Source: Microcystis aeruginosa W13-11
GTDB taxonomy: Bacteria > Cyanobacteriota > Cyanobacteriia > Cyanobacteriales > Microcystaceae
Reading direction: 5' to 3'
Assembly: GCA_009995705.1 (NCBI GenBank)
Contig: JAADBR010000016.1
Location: 30,057-94,056 of the forward strand
Length of the DNA: 64,000 nt
Numbering within the stretch: position 1 is the first letter of the stretch; each line of letters opens with the position of its first letter. The notes below the pieces were generated by a model, which had not been told where the DNA came from, did not search any database, and saw nothing but the letters and a program-made list of their open reading frames with translations. Below are positions 17,459 through 26,474 of the stretch, one piece after another. A program made the translations under genes and the position numbers.

Positions 17459-17909
17459 CCTAATTTGGCTCATCTCTAGAGGACTGGCTCATGTTGCCCG
17501 TTCCCTTTTCCCTAAAACCAGAGACTTCGTAACTCACCCTTAAGATAACTGATACTAAATCTCTTGAGTATAGGCTACATATCAGGACAGGCAATAGGAG
17601 CAATAAATAATTCTTTAAATAACCGGATTTAGCATCACCCTTAATTCTTGTTTTCCTAAGCCGAGTTTTCTGGTTAGTTTAAAGTTGGTTTCGGTGTTTG
17701 ATAGGGTTTGGGACTAATCGAAGGGACTATCAAAAGCAATAAAACAGTGGTGCATTCCCATACGATAATATCGGTCAGTTGAGTGCCTTTTTTAACTAGC
17801 CATCTCTGCCGCTAGTTTAGAAAATTGGTGTAAGTCCCTAAAGATAGTCTCAAGTTTCTCACAACAGAAAGACTACCCGATCAACTATACCCAAAACCGC
17901 TCGATCGAT
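17459..17909. other. Intergenic region containing a MITE-like repeat
   Basis: No gene is supported in this 450-bp gap between two convergent genes. It contains the 84-bp element at 17552-17635. On the minus strand around 17690-17795 a short open stretch (GTQLTDIIVWECTTVLLLL) could be a gene relic but has no recognisable family. Confidence 0.5.
17552..17635 (+). repeat. MITE-like element, copy 1
   Basis: An 84-bp element starts ATACTAAATC and ends GATTTAGCAT, giving 10-bp terminal inverted repeats with one mismatch. The interior (ACAGGCAATAGGAGCAATAA) aligns with copy 2 at 24831-24916. Both copies have the same orientation. No coding capacity is present. Confidence 0.7.
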
Positions 17910-19421
17910 TTAGCGTTTGCGTTTGCGTTTGAGTAATTTAGAAATGCGTCGATCGTACCGCAACCAACGCCAAATTTTAATGACTAATTCCTCCACCCAT
18001 AAAATAATCGCATCTAATCCCTCTAAAATCCGTTCTAAGGGGTGTTTAACATAGCCGACGGGGGTTGATTCGGTTTCTAACCATTCCTCGTTAATTGGTT
18101 GAATTATCTCCCTAGCATAGCGGGGATCTAATTGGGTGGCGGGGGGAGATTCTCTGGCAGTAATTTCAGCGGCGCCTGGGGGGATTTTTTGTAAAGATTT
18201 ATTTTGTTTTTCTTGACTAAAAGCTCTTTTTGTGATAGCAGGCTCGGCTGTAGTGACTGGGGAGTGGGGAAGGGGATCAGCGGGATTAAGGCGGGGTTTT
18301 TCGGAGTCTTGGGGAGAAATAGCCAATATATCGACGGATTCTAGCCAAGGTTGCTCGCTGACGGCGGAGAATGTCAGGGATTGGCGAGAGGCAAAGAAGT
18401 GAGCGATCGCCGCTTGGATGAGTTTACCGATCGTGAAGGGATCCGCTTGGGTTTGTTTTTCTAGCCAATCTTGGAGACGTTGCTTGAAGGTGATCAGCAG
18501 AGAATTAGGAAGACTTAGGGGATATTTTGCCGATAAAGCGGGTGAATCAGCACTATATTCTAAATTATTCCTCTCTTTTGCCCAGAAATGCTTGATCGCC
18601 GCATAAATTAACCAATAAAGTCGCCAGAGATAGGAGGAATTTTTCTCCAGAGTCGGGGACTGGTTAACGAGATCGGACGGGGGGTTAGAGGTGTGGCTCA
18701 AACTGCCTGGGATTGCGGGGGAGATAGCGAGAAATTTAGTCTCGAAAATCGCTAATTTTTCGTCAATAACTTCTAAAATTGCTTGAGAATTTAAATTAGG
18801 CAGTGGTAAGGAGAGTGGTGTCGAGGTTTTGACGAGATGGGATTCTTGGAATAGATTGATGGCGATCGCTATCTGTCCCTGTTGTTCCCAGCGTAGTAGG
18901 TTCCAAAACCAACGGATCGGAGACAAGACAGAATTTTTGTCGGTAAAATTTGGTAATAGAGGCGGATATTGAGGATTTAATCGCTTAATTCTCCGTTTTT
19001 CGAGGGCGTAGTTAGCCAGTGCCGTCCTAATTTGTTTTTCTATTTGTCTTTGGGTTTGATTATCGGTGATTTTAACAGTCTGGTGATCGTTAGTGACGAA
19101 AACTAAAGCTTGATCCTCTAGGTCGGCTGCTATGCCAATAAATGCCGTTTCTTGGTCGGATAAGCTCTGGAGAAATTCCGCGATCGCATCAGTCCCCTCT
19201 TTGCCTGGGGGTGATAATTGTTTCTGGAGACTGTTCCCCAATTGATTAGCCGTCACCCGCAGGGATTGTATCAGTAAATAGACGGGATAGATGGCTATTT
19301 GCAGGGCAATAGCGATCGCATTTTGACCGCGACGGGAAACGCGGCCGAGGTTATCTTTCAGACGGATCAAGCGACGGTTGATCAGGTTGAACAGTCGGCT
19401 TTTATAGGGATCGGCAGCCAT
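17910..19421 (-). CDS. Conserved hypothetical protein, 503 aa
   Basis: I do not recognise the family. A basic N-terminus (RRLIRLKDNLGRVSRRGQ) precedes a hydrophobic segment (IAIALQIAIYPVYLLIQSL, about residues 36-54). A mixed domain follows (residues about 85-300). It includes SDQETAFIGIAADLEDQALVFVTND and a W-rich stretch (RLYWLIYAAIKHFW). A low-complexity region spans about 365-430, and a conserved-looking C-terminal end carries LERILEGLDAIILWVEELVIKIWRWLRYD and a KR-rich tail. A single membrane anchor with a large soluble part is likely. The ATG is followed by MAADPYKSRLFNLINRR, a plausible start. It is transcribed away from the tRNA-Glu gene. Confidence 0.75.
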   Translation of the reverse strand: MAADPYKSRLFNLINRRLIRLKDNLGRVSRRGQNAIAIALQIAIYPVYLLIQSLRVTANQLGNSLQKQLSPPGKEGTDAIAEFLQSLSDQETAFIGIAADLEDQALVFVTNDHQTVKITDNQTQRQIEKQIRTALANYALEKRRIKRLNPQYPPLLPNFTDKNSVLSPIRWFWNLLRWEQQGQIAIAINLFQESHLVKTSTPLSLPLPNLNSQAILEVIDEKLAIFETKFLAISPAIPGSLSHTSNPPSDLVNQSPTLEKNSSYLWRLYWLIYAAIKHFWAKERNNLEYSADSPALSAKYPLSLPNSLLITFKQRLQDWLEKQTQADPFTIGKLIQAAIAHFFASRQSLTFSAVSEQPWLESVDILAISPQDSEKPRLNPADPLPHSPVTTAEPAITKRAFSQEKQNKSLQKIPPGAAEITARESPPATQLDPRYAREIIQPINEEWLETESTPVGYVKHPLERILEGLDAIILWVEELVIKIWRWLRYDRRISKLLKRKRKR

Positions 19422-19548
19422 GGATTTTGGGCGATAACATCTTCATTTAGACTATCCTATTGTGCAAGGGCGGGATAAAAAAATTTTTTGCCAAAACCCT
19501 TGACTCTAGGAAAGATTATTGTTATATTTAAAAAGGTCTGAAATCTAA

Positions 19549-19621
19549 GCCCCCATCGTCTAGTGGCCTAGGACACCTCCCTTTCACGGAGGCGACAGGG
19601 ATTCGAATTCCCTTGGGGGTA
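19549..19621 (+). tRNA. trnE: tRNA-Glu (anticodon UUC)
   Basis: The 73-nt cloverleaf is complete without encoded CCA: acceptor GCCCCCA/TGGGGGT, anticodon stem CCTCC/GGAGG with loop CTTTCAC giving TTC, and T-arm AGGGA-TTCGAAT-TCCCT. The A53:U61 pair at the end of the T stem is the feature described for tRNA-Glu used by glutamyl-tRNA reductase in tetrapyrrole synthesis. It is followed by a hairpin and T-run. Confidence 0.96.
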
Positions 19622-19626
19622 TGAAA

Positions 19627-19667
19627 AAAAGTCAGAGGTGTTAAGCTTCTGACTTTTCGGTTTTTTT
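19627..19667. terminator. Bidirectional terminator between tRNA-Glu and sensor kinase
   Basis: AAAAGTCAGA and TCTGACTTTT form a 10-bp stem with an 11-nt loop. On the plus strand it is followed by CGGTTTTTTT, terminating tRNA-Glu. On the minus strand the distal arm runs into a T7 stretch, which could terminate the convergent kinase gene, whose stop codon lies in the loop. Confidence 0.75.
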
Positions 19668-20990
19668 CTCCCGTTGATGGCTTTTTGGTAGGGTGACGGT
19701 GAAAATTGTTCCTTGATCGATCTGACTTTCGACGCTAATTTGTCCATGATGACTGAGGGTAATTGCTAAAGCGATCGCTAATCCTAATCCTGTTCCCCCG
19801 GAAGTGGCGGAATTTTGCCGTGCGGGATCGAGACGATAAAAGCGATCGAAAATATGGGACAAAGCAGTCTCGGGAATCCCGATTCCGTTATCTTTGATGC
19901 GTACCAGTAACACCGATTGTCGATCGCGTTTACTTTTTTCCAATTCCACTGCCACATTTTTAGGCTCATATTCGGGCAAAAAAGCGTGTTTTAGGGCATT
20001 AGAAATTAAATTTGTGAATAAACGAGCTAATTGATCCCAATCTCCCTCCATAGTAAACATTTCATCGCTGTAGGAAAAATCCTCTTGGTTCGGTTCCACA
20101 ATCGACAAAGAGAGGCAAATTCCCTGCTTATCGGCGATTAAACGCTGTTCTTCCACCACTTCCATCAATAAAGCATCCAAAGGTACAGCTTGCTCGATCG
20201 GTTGGACGATGCCACTATCAGAACGGGCTAAAAAGAGCAGATCATTGACTAAATTGCCCAATCTTTCCGTTAAACGCTCGATCACCCGCAAGCGTTGATC
20301 GCCAGTTTGGGGATAAGCGATCGCCATTTGCACGTTAGTTTGGATAGTGGCGATCGGATTGCGTAATTCATGGGAAGCATCGGCGGTAAATCGTTTTAAA
20401 CTCTGATAGGACTCTTTTACTGGTTGAATGGCTAAACCGGACAAAAACCAACCAATCCCAGCGACACTGGCAATCATCAGGCAAATTCCGACGATTAAAT
20501 CCAATAATAGCTGTCTAATTGGTTTTGTCACCTCAAACCAAGGATGACTTACCCGCAGATATCCCAAAACATAATGATCGATTTCCACCCTTTCGGTTAT
20601 TTGTCGCAGCAGACGATCATCGGGTAAGCGAATAGTTTCCCCCTGACGGTGGGGATGGAGGGGAATATCTAAGGATTCGGCCAGAGTTGACCAAACTAGA
20701 TTACCTTGGGGATCGAACCATTCCAAATCTATATGATCGTCCTCCACGGATTTACCCTGACTGGGAAAACTTGCAAGGGGATCGACGCGATAACGTCCTT
20801 GGTTCGGGGGAATCGATTCGATCACGAGGGAACGATTTACCACCTCAATGATGTGTTTGAGGGTATCATCAATGCGATCCACTAGGGTATGGCGCACATA
20901 AAAATACATTCCCGTAGCGAGAAAAAGCAGTAGTATGGCAGTGACAACAGTGTACCATAAGGCTAAACGGCGGCGAGTGGCTTGGAACAC
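19641..20990 (-). CDS. Two-component sensor histidine kinase, orphan
   Basis: This 449-aa membrane kinase has TM1 at about residues 11-31, an extracytoplasmic domain (about 32-165) and TM2 at about 168-190. The HisKA dimerisation domain has the phosphoacceptor H207 in DASHELRNP. The catalytic domain is complete: N box LISNALKHA, G1 DNGIGIPE, F box FDRFYR, G2 GGTGLGLAIA. The link between TM2 and HisKA is short, so a full HAMP domain is not evident. No response regulator is adjacent. The signal and the cognate regulator are unknown. The N-terminus starts with MFQATRRRLALWYTVVTA, which fits a start just before TM1. Confidence 0.88.
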   Translation of the reverse strand: MFQATRRRLALWYTVVTAILLLFLATGMYFYVRHTLVDRIDDTLKHIIEVVNRSLVIESIPPNQGRYRVDPLASFPSQGKSVEDDHIDLEWFDPQGNLVWSTLAESLDIPLHPHRQGETIRLPDDRLLRQITERVEIDHYVLGYLRVSHPWFEVTKPIRQLLLDLIVGICLMIASVAGIGWFLSGLAIQPVKESYQSLKRFTADASHELRNPIATIQTNVQMAIAYPQTGDQRLRVIERLTERLGNLVNDLLFLARSDSGIVQPIEQAVPLDALLMEVVEEQRLIADKQGICLSLSIVEPNQEDFSYSDEMFTMEGDWDQLARLFTNLISNALKHAFLPEYEPKNVAVELEKSKRDRQSVLLVRIKDNGIGIPETALSHIFDRFYRLDPARQNSATSGGTGLGLAIALAITLSHHGQISVESQIDQGTIFTVTLPKSHQREKKTEKSEA

Positions 20991-21310
20991 CGATAATCTA
21001 TGGATTGGCTAGAAATTTTTAGGGCAATGTGACCTATTTTACAGCTTATTTGAGCGATTTAATAGTGGAGAATAAATTATTTTTAGCTATAGGGAAAAAC
21101 TGACGGTTGCCAAGAATAGCTAGACTTGAAGGCTCATAGTCCTTAAAAATTGTCGCTAACAAAAGTATTTTTAGATACATTCTTACCAATAATTGTTTGA
21201 GTAGAACTACAAAAGCAGCTAAAGTCAATTATATTTAACCCTATGGCAACAAGGCTGACAGGAACGGCTAAAAATATTTTTGAGCTTATTTGAATTAATC
21301 ACAACTATAA
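20991..21310. other. Intergenic region, nothing recognised
   Basis: This A/T-rich 320-bp gap separates the divergent sensor kinase and EVE genes. Promoters for both must lie here. I see no conserved motif or supported small gene; a 60-codon frame on the minus strand lacks coding signs. Confidence 0.4.
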
Positions 21311-21784
21311 ATGATGAATTTAAATTACTGGTTAATGAAATCGGAACCCGATGTCTATAGTATCGGGGATTTAAAAAAAGATGGTCAAACTATTTGGGAG
21401 GGAGTGCGAAATTATCAGGCCCGCAATTTTCTCCGTCAGATGAAGCGGGGAGATCTGTCCTTTTTTTATCATTCTAATATCACCCCCCCGGGGATTGTCG
21501 GCTTGATGCGCGTAGTGGAAACCGATACGATCGATCCCACACAATTCGATCGCGATAGTCCCTACTATGATTCTAAATCCTCTCCAGATTCCCCGCGCTG
21601 GTGGACGGTTAAAGTTGAGTTCGATCGCCTTTTTCCCCAACTGCTGCCTCTGGGAATTTTAAAACAAAATTTTACCGCCGATGAATTATTATTAGTAAGG
21701 ACAGGAAATCGTCTGTCAGTGATGCCTGTCAATCAAGCGATCACAACAAAAATTCTCGCTTTAGTCGCTCGTCAAGGAGTATAA
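21311..21784 (+). CDS. EVE domain-containing protein
   Basis: This 157-aa protein belongs to the EVE (PUA-like) family related to thymocyte nuclear protein 1, which binds modified bases in nucleic acid. The family signatures are visible: YWLMKSEPDVYSIGDL at the N-terminus, IWEGVRNYQARNFLRQMKRGD at residues 29-49, SFFYHSN and PGIVGLMRVVE. The next Met is at codon 2, so the start is uncertain by one codon. An SPFH-domain gene begins 4 nt after the stop, so the two are probably translated from one mRNA. Confidence 0.88.
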   Translation: MMNLNYWLMKSEPDVYSIGDLKKDGQTIWEGVRNYQARNFLRQMKRGDLSFFYHSNITPPGIVGLMRVVETDTIDPTQFDRDSPYYDSKSSPDSPRWWTVKVEFDRLFPQLLPLGILKQNFTADELLLVRTGNRLSVMPVNQAITTKILALVARQGV

Positions 21785-21787
21785 ACT

Positions 21788-22642
21788 GTGAACCAGAAAG
21801 ATGCTATTAATTTACTTTCCCTGATTGGGGGATTATTGGTCACTATCGTCATTTTAGCGGCCTTTAATGCCTATGTGATCATCACCCCCGGACAAGCGGG
21901 GGTTTTAAGTGTTTTAGGAAAGGCTAAAGACGGGGTTTTATTGGAGGGGTTGCACTTTAAACCTCCCTTTGTCTCTGGTGTTGATATCTACGATGTTACG
22001 GTGCAAAAATTTGAAGTTCCTGCCCAAAGTTCCACTAAAGATTTACAGGATTTATCCGCTAGTTTTGCGATTAATTTTCGTCTCGATCCAACCCGGGTAG
22101 TGGACATTAGAAGAACCCAAGGCACCTTGCAAAATATTGTCGCTAAAATTATCGCTCCTCAAACCCAAGAATCCTTTAAAATTGCCGCCGCTAAAAGAAC
22201 CGTAGAGGAGGCAATTACTCGACGCAGTGAGTTGAAAGAAGACTTTGATAATGCCCTATCAACTCGGTTAGAAAAGTATGGTATTCTAGTTTTAGATACC
22301 AGTGTGGTAGATTTGAATTTTTCTCCAGAATTTGCCCGGGCTGTCGAAGATAAACAAATCGCAGAACAACGCGCCCAAAGAGCCGTTTATATCACCCAAG
22401 AAGCAGAACAACAGGCCCAAGCAGAAATTAATCGCGCTAAAGGGAAAGCTGAGGCACAAAGATTATTAGCAGAAACTTTAAAAGAACAGGGAGGCGGATT
22501 GGTTTTACAGAAAGAAGCGATCGAAGCTTGGCGGGAAGGTGGAGCGCAAATGCCCCGGGTTTTAGTCATGGATGGATCGGGAAAAAATAGCGTACCATTT
22601 TTATTTAATTATAGTGATTCTTTGTCAGAAAATACCCCCTAA
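21788..22642 (+). CDS. Prohibitin-like SPFH/Band 7 membrane protein
   Basis: The 284-aa protein has one N-terminal membrane helix (LIGGLLVTIVILAAFNAYVII, about 11-31) followed by an SPFH/Band 7 domain (about 32-190). It resembles prohibitins: ITPGQAGVLSVLGK, then FEVPAQSSTKDLQDLSASFAINFRLDP. A coiled-coil rich in Q/A/E (AEQRAQRAVYITQEAEQQAQAEINRAKGKAEAQR) spans about 195-235. Such proteins form large ring scaffolds in membranes, often with proteases. It starts with GTG 4 nt after the EVE gene stop. Confidence 0.88.
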   Translation: MNQKDAINLLSLIGGLLVTIVILAAFNAYVIITPGQAGVLSVLGKAKDGVLLEGLHFKPPFVSGVDIYDVTVQKFEVPAQSSTKDLQDLSASFAINFRLDPTRVVDIRRTQGTLQNIVAKIIAPQTQESFKIAAAKRTVEEAITRRSELKEDFDNALSTRLEKYGILVLDTSVVDLNFSPEFARAVEDKQIAEQRAQRAVYITQEAEQQAQAEINRAKGKAEAQRLLAETLKEQGGGLVLQKEAIEAWREGGAQMPRVLVMDGSGKNSVPFLFNYSDSLSENTP

Positions 22643-23237
22643 ATTCCTGTCCAATCTCAGAGGCATTTTGAAAGAAACCTTGCCAACCTCTCAAAATTAT
22701 CCAGTGATATTATCGACAAATGGCATTGAAAACAATCTCTAGCTCCTTGACTATTTGAGGATGAAGAAATTGATGATAGTTCCCTGAATGTGATTAAACC
22801 GAGGCGCAGTGAATCGGTGCAATCTAAACAGAGAAAAGAACAGAATCAAGGGAAGATCCCTAGAAATAGTTTTCGGACTTTATTGGAGGACTTAGAAACG
22901 ATTTACCTGAATATGGTAGAATGTGGGATTAGAGAGGGAAGTTATCGTTTTTCTAAGATAACTCGACCGACTTCTCTGCAACAGAAGGCGTTGATTAGTA
23001 CCCAGTAACGGGGCATCAGAAATTGTCTTAACCCCTCCTACAGCAGAGGTTATGGTCTTTTGTCAAAGGGGAAGTCGAGTCTTCTGGTGGGACGGCGAAT
23101 ATTCTTGATCATCCGGCGGCGAGTCTATCGGGAAGCTTTACAGTTTAGCGTTTCTGGACAAACCGGCGCGATGATGAAAAACAGCCTAGAGCAGTTGCTC
23201 TCGTCGGGGGGTCAATGCTATGATTAGGAATAGTTTT
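22643..23237. other. Intergenic region with a probable transposase relic
   Basis: Between the SPFH gene and tRNA-Gly the only open stretch is the relic at 22790-23008. The 23010-23237 part carries no recognisable gene, only short disrupted frames. Confidence 0.4.
22790..23008 (+). pseudogene. Probable C-terminal relic of a transposase
   Basis: A 72-codon frame reads IKPRRSESVQSKQRKEQNQ, IPRNSFRTLLEDLETIYLN and FSKITRPTSLQQKALISTQ. The pattern (basic linker, then TLLEDLxTIYLN, then a TxPTxLQQKAL tail) looks like the C-terminal end of cyanobacterial DDE transposases. This identification is from memory of the family pattern. No catalytic part is present upstream, where stops are frequent. Confidence 0.35.
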
Positions 23238-23309
23238 GCGGGTATAGTTCAGTGGTAGAACGTCACCTTCCCAAGGTGAATGTCGCGCGTTCGAGTCGCG
23301 TTACCCGCT
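23238..23309 (+). tRNA. trnG: tRNA-Gly (anticodon CCC)
   Basis: The 72-nt cloverleaf has acceptor GCGGGTA/TACCCGC with discriminator T, D-loop GTTCAGTGGTAGAAC, anticodon stem TCACC/GGTGA with loop TTCCCAA giving CCC, and T-arm CGCGC/GTTCGAGTC. No CCA is encoded. Confidence 0.95.
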
Positions 23310-23933
23310 TCTGACAACAATTTTTACGACTATTTTGTTAAAGTAACTATACTTTAGACGTTCATAATCTGAGGCTCTTCTCGACTTTGTGTGATAAGTT
23401 TAACTTATATAGTAGCGATTAATCTTTGTGTCCTCTCTGTCTCTGTGGTTCATTCCACTCCCTCGCCCGCAAAACTGTATCTTAGAATACATTTCACCCA
23501 CCAAACTGGGGAGAGCCAATCTGAGACTTATTAAACTTCTGAAATCCTAGAGTAAGCAAGGAATCCAGTTCTTTTTTATGGCTCAAGGATTGCTTGTAAG
23601 ATAAAAGCCCCTAACCATCGGACAATTAAAGGCAATTTACGCGTAAAAATGAGAGGTAATATGGGCAGAAAGCAGAAAATCGACAAACTGACCGATACTT
23701 CTAACCCAGCATCAACGCTTTCTGATAATTATACGCTGTAACCTGTTGCTAAAGCCACCAGAGGTTGTGCCGAAGATTGTTCAAATCCAAGGCCGGTACG
23801 ACCTGAAATATTGAGAAAGGTAATCGCTATGGCAAAGCGTCGTAATCCTGCTAAACGATTAAGTTGATAGGAAACAGTAGAACGCTCTACTGAAGAGCTA
23901 AAATAGGGAAGGTTAAATAATTGAGTGGTTGTC
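23310..23933. other. Long intergenic region, no supported gene
   Basis: This 620-bp region follows tRNA-Gly. A minus-strand frame at 23729-23977 overlaps the start of the Uma2 pseudogene and is not convincing. No repeat, RNA or promoter could be assigned. Confidence 0.4.
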
Positions 23934-24545
23934 ATGGTTATTATTGAAGATGAGTTAAAGGAAATTATCTTTCCCAAAAGTGATTTACTGAGTGATGAAC
24001 CCCCTATGGAAACAGAGTTACATCTGCGTCAATTGATGCTTTTGATCCAATCACTAGAGTTATTATGGAAAGACCGCTAAGATTTCTATGCTTTTGGTAA
24101 TCTGACTATTTATTACAGTCCCAATCAACGAAAATTAGAAGATTTTAGGAGGCCTGATTTTTTTGTGGTTTTGGGAGTAGCAAGAAAACCCCGTAAAAGT
24201 TGGGTAGTGTGGGAAGAAGATGGCAAATATCCCCATGTCATCATCGAGATTTTGTCTGATTCAACGGCAGAAACTGATCGAGGTCTCAAGAAAGAAATTT
24301 ATCAGGAAACCTTCCAGACTCCTAACTATTTTTGGTTTGATCCCACCAGTTTAAAATTTAAGGGGTTTCAGTTGATGGCAGGAAAATACGAAGAAATTGC
24401 AGCGAATGAACAGGGTTGGTTATGGAGTCAACAGTTAGAATTATTTTTAGGGGTTCATGACAGCCAATTACGCTTTTTTAGCCCGGAAGGTAAACTCGTT
24501 CCCACCCCTGAAGAAGTAGCGGAAAAGATGGCTCAGAAATTATAA
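23934..24545 (+). pseudogene. Uma2-family (PD-(D/E)XK-like) protein, interrupted by one stop codon
   Basis: The frame from ATG 23934 to TAA 24545 is continuous (203 codons) except for a TAA at 24078-24080, codon 49, in LLWKDR-stop-DFYAFGNLTIYYSPN. Family members usually have Gln here, so a CAA to TAA change is likely. The rest is a good Uma2 protein: EDFRRPDFFVVLGV, then HVIIEILSDSTAETDRGLKKEIYQ containing the nuclease-like E and K, and NYFWFDPTSLKFKGFQL. Uma2 genes are highly multiplied in cyanobacteria and their function is unclear. Readthrough or restart downstream would give a product lacking the N-terminal quarter. Confidence 0.85.
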
Positions 24546-25083
24546 GATTTAGGGATAGATTGGCGAGATTTGGTTTAAGTTTGACCTGAAATCTTGATCA
24601 AGCAAGCTGAACTGCAACTTATGAAGTAACCTGCCCAAATGCTATAATTAGGGTTTTTTACCGCAATCATAAGCTGTTGACTATCTAAATAACTCGTTAA
24701 GACTGCCAGGGAGAGGGGGGAAGGAAGCAAGGAGAAGAAATTTGAGCATTTGTACTAAACCATTCAATACGCAATTTAATGCAGTACAGCTTAAACAAAA
24801 ATCGAGCTATATTTGCCAATTCTCGAGGTGATACTAAATCCGCTGCATATACCCTACTTATGAGAACAGGCAAAAGGGGTAATAAATAATCAGTCTTTAA
24901 TAACCAGATTTAGTATGATTTGCTCTGCTCTAAGAAGTAACTACATTCTTCCTAGGCCCCCAATAGGAGGCTTTTGGTGCTAAAAAAGCAGCTGAAGTCA
25001 CTATCTGAATTTTAAGTGCCTACTGCTCATTTTTGGCAAGATTTTATATACTAGGAATATAGAGATAAAAAAGAGGAAAACTA
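24546..25083. other. Intergenic region containing MITE copy 2
   Basis: The 540-bp gap between the Uma2 pseudogene and the pirin gene holds no supported gene. It contains the 86-bp MITE-like repeat at 24831-24916. Confidence 0.45.
24831..24916 (+). repeat. MITE-like element, copy 2
   Basis: An 86-bp element has perfect 10-bp terminal inverted repeats, ATACTAAATC and GATTTAGTAT. Its interior (ACAGGCAAAAGGGGTAATAA) aligns with copy 1 at 17552. No internal frame is present. Confidence 0.75.
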
Positions 25084-25776
25084 ATGATTACTATACGCCA
25101 AGCGGAGGAAAGAGGCCACGCTAACTATGGTTGGTTGGATACCTATCATACTTTTTCTTTTGCCCAATATTATGATCCGCAACAGATTAATTTTAGAAGT
25201 CTCAGAGTTATTAACGAGGATAAAGTGATTGGGGGAAAAGGATTTCACCCCCACGGACACCAGGATATGGAGATTTTAACCTATGTTTTGGCGGGAGAAC
25301 TAGAACACCAAGACAGTCTCGGCACGGGTTCCGTGATTCGACACGGTGAAATTCAACGGATGAGTGCAGGAACAGGGATAAAGCACAGTGAATTTAATCA
25401 TTCTGCTACTAATATCCTCCATCTTCTGCAAATTTGGATTATTCCCGACCAAAAAAATCTAGAACCCAGTTATGAACAAAAAGCGATCAAATTTTCTCCC
25501 CATACCCTACGATTAATCGCCTCTCCCACCGGCGCCGATAATGTGGTTAAAGTCCATCAAGACGTTAATCTCTACGCGGGAATTCTGCCCCCAGGCCAGT
25601 CCCTGACTCATTCCTTAGCTCCCAGTCGTTATGGCTGGTTACAGGTGGCTAGAGGGCAAATAACCCTAAATAGCGTGCATTTACGAGCGGGGGATGGAGC
25701 GGCAATTAGCGAGGAAACTTCCTTGACTATTCAATCCCTAGAAGACTCGGAAATTTTGCTTTTTGACCTAGTATAG
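25084..25776 (+). CDS. Pirin family protein
   Basis: This 230-aa bicupin resembles the YhhW-type pirins, some of which oxidise quercetin. The N-terminal cupin carries the metal ligands in GFHPHGHQDMEILTYVLAGELEHQDSLG and the matching HGEIQRMSAGTGIKHSEFN. The second cupin (about 130-230) is shorter and lacks obvious metal ligands. A good Shine-Dalgarno (GAGGA) precedes the ATG. It is flanked by non-coding DNA, so it is probably transcribed alone. Substrate is not predictable. Confidence 0.9.
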   Translation: MITIRQAEERGHANYGWLDTYHTFSFAQYYDPQQINFRSLRVINEDKVIGGKGFHPHGHQDMEILTYVLAGELEHQDSLGTGSVIRHGEIQRMSAGTGIKHSEFNHSATNILHLLQIWIIPDQKNLEPSYEQKAIKFSPHTLRLIASPTGADNVVKVHQDVNLYAGILPPGQSLTHSLAPSRYGWLQVARGQITLNSVHLRAGDGAAISEETSLTIQSLEDSEILLFDLV

Positions 25777-25836
25777 AACGGTTGAGTGTTAGGAACCCTA
25801 GGGGCTAAGTTTTCCTGCCAATTCCCTGGCCGACTT

Positions 25837-26079
25837 TCAGCCATCAATACTGTCCACCACGCTGAGAAAATCGTTATGGATTAGCTCGGCGATAAAATTC
25901 TCCGGATCGGTGATAGGAACAGTAACACCTTGGCTGGCTACCATCTGTGCAGCCATCCGAGTCATGAATTCCTGTCTTGTTTCCGTCATTTTACCCTGAC
26001 ATTGTTGTAATTTTTCTACCAATTCCAGTGGGGAATCGGCCACCAGTTTATCTCCCTCGCGGGTGACATAAATTGTCAT
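25837..26079 (-). CDS. Small conserved hypothetical protein, 80 aa
   Basis: I do not recognise a named family. The protein starts MTIYVTREGDKLVADSPLELVEKLQQ and ends in an acidic stretch (FLSVVDSIDG). It is mostly helical with no membrane segment. The start is supported by a strong Shine-Dalgarno (AGGAGGT) 6-7 nt before the ATG on the minus strand. It converges with the pirin gene. Confidence 0.65.
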   Translation of the reverse strand: MTIYVTREGDKLVADSPLELVEKLQQCQGKMTETRQEFMTRMAAQMVASQGVTVPITDPENFIAELIHNDFLSVVDSIDG

Positions 26080-26474
26080 CTTTCCTACCTCCTAAATGAT
26101 TGGGAACGAGAATTCGGCACTACTAAACCACTTCTTTTCTCGCTATCATTATTGCCAGTTAGTTAGTCTGGGACTCGTCCGTCTTTCCCTGTTTCCATTA
26201 TTTTTTCTGGCTCGTCGCCAGGTAATTATTATTATCGCCAAAATAAAAGGATAAATTTGTCAATCTTTGTAACGAAAAATCAAGAAAAACTGTTCTGACG
26301 GTATCGCCCCGAACCCTTGCGGGGAAATTTGTTACAATGAATACAAAGGGACTCCCTGCGCCAGATTCCATCCCTAGTAAAAAATTGGCCAGGTGGAGAG
26401 CGAAAGCCAATAGTTCCGATCGGGACGGCATTTGTCAGAGTTTCCCGCTTCCTTTAGTTTTAGGGGGAAAAGCC
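26080..26474. other. Intergenic region, nothing recognised
   Basis: This 395-bp spacer separates two divergent small genes. The frame of the downstream gene is open back to 26337, but the upstream part looks non-coding and the better start is at 26475. The minus-strand frame at 26198-26431 shows no coding signs. Confidence 0.4.

Noticed and set aside
23729..23977. 82-aa minus-strand frame overlapping the start of the Uma2 pseudogene
   Set aside because: No Shine-Dalgarno, low-complexity N-terminus and overlap with a better-supported gene; no recognised family.
26198..26431. 77-aa minus-strand frame
   Set aside because: No coding signs; it overlaps only the unlikely N-terminal extension of the 26475 gene.
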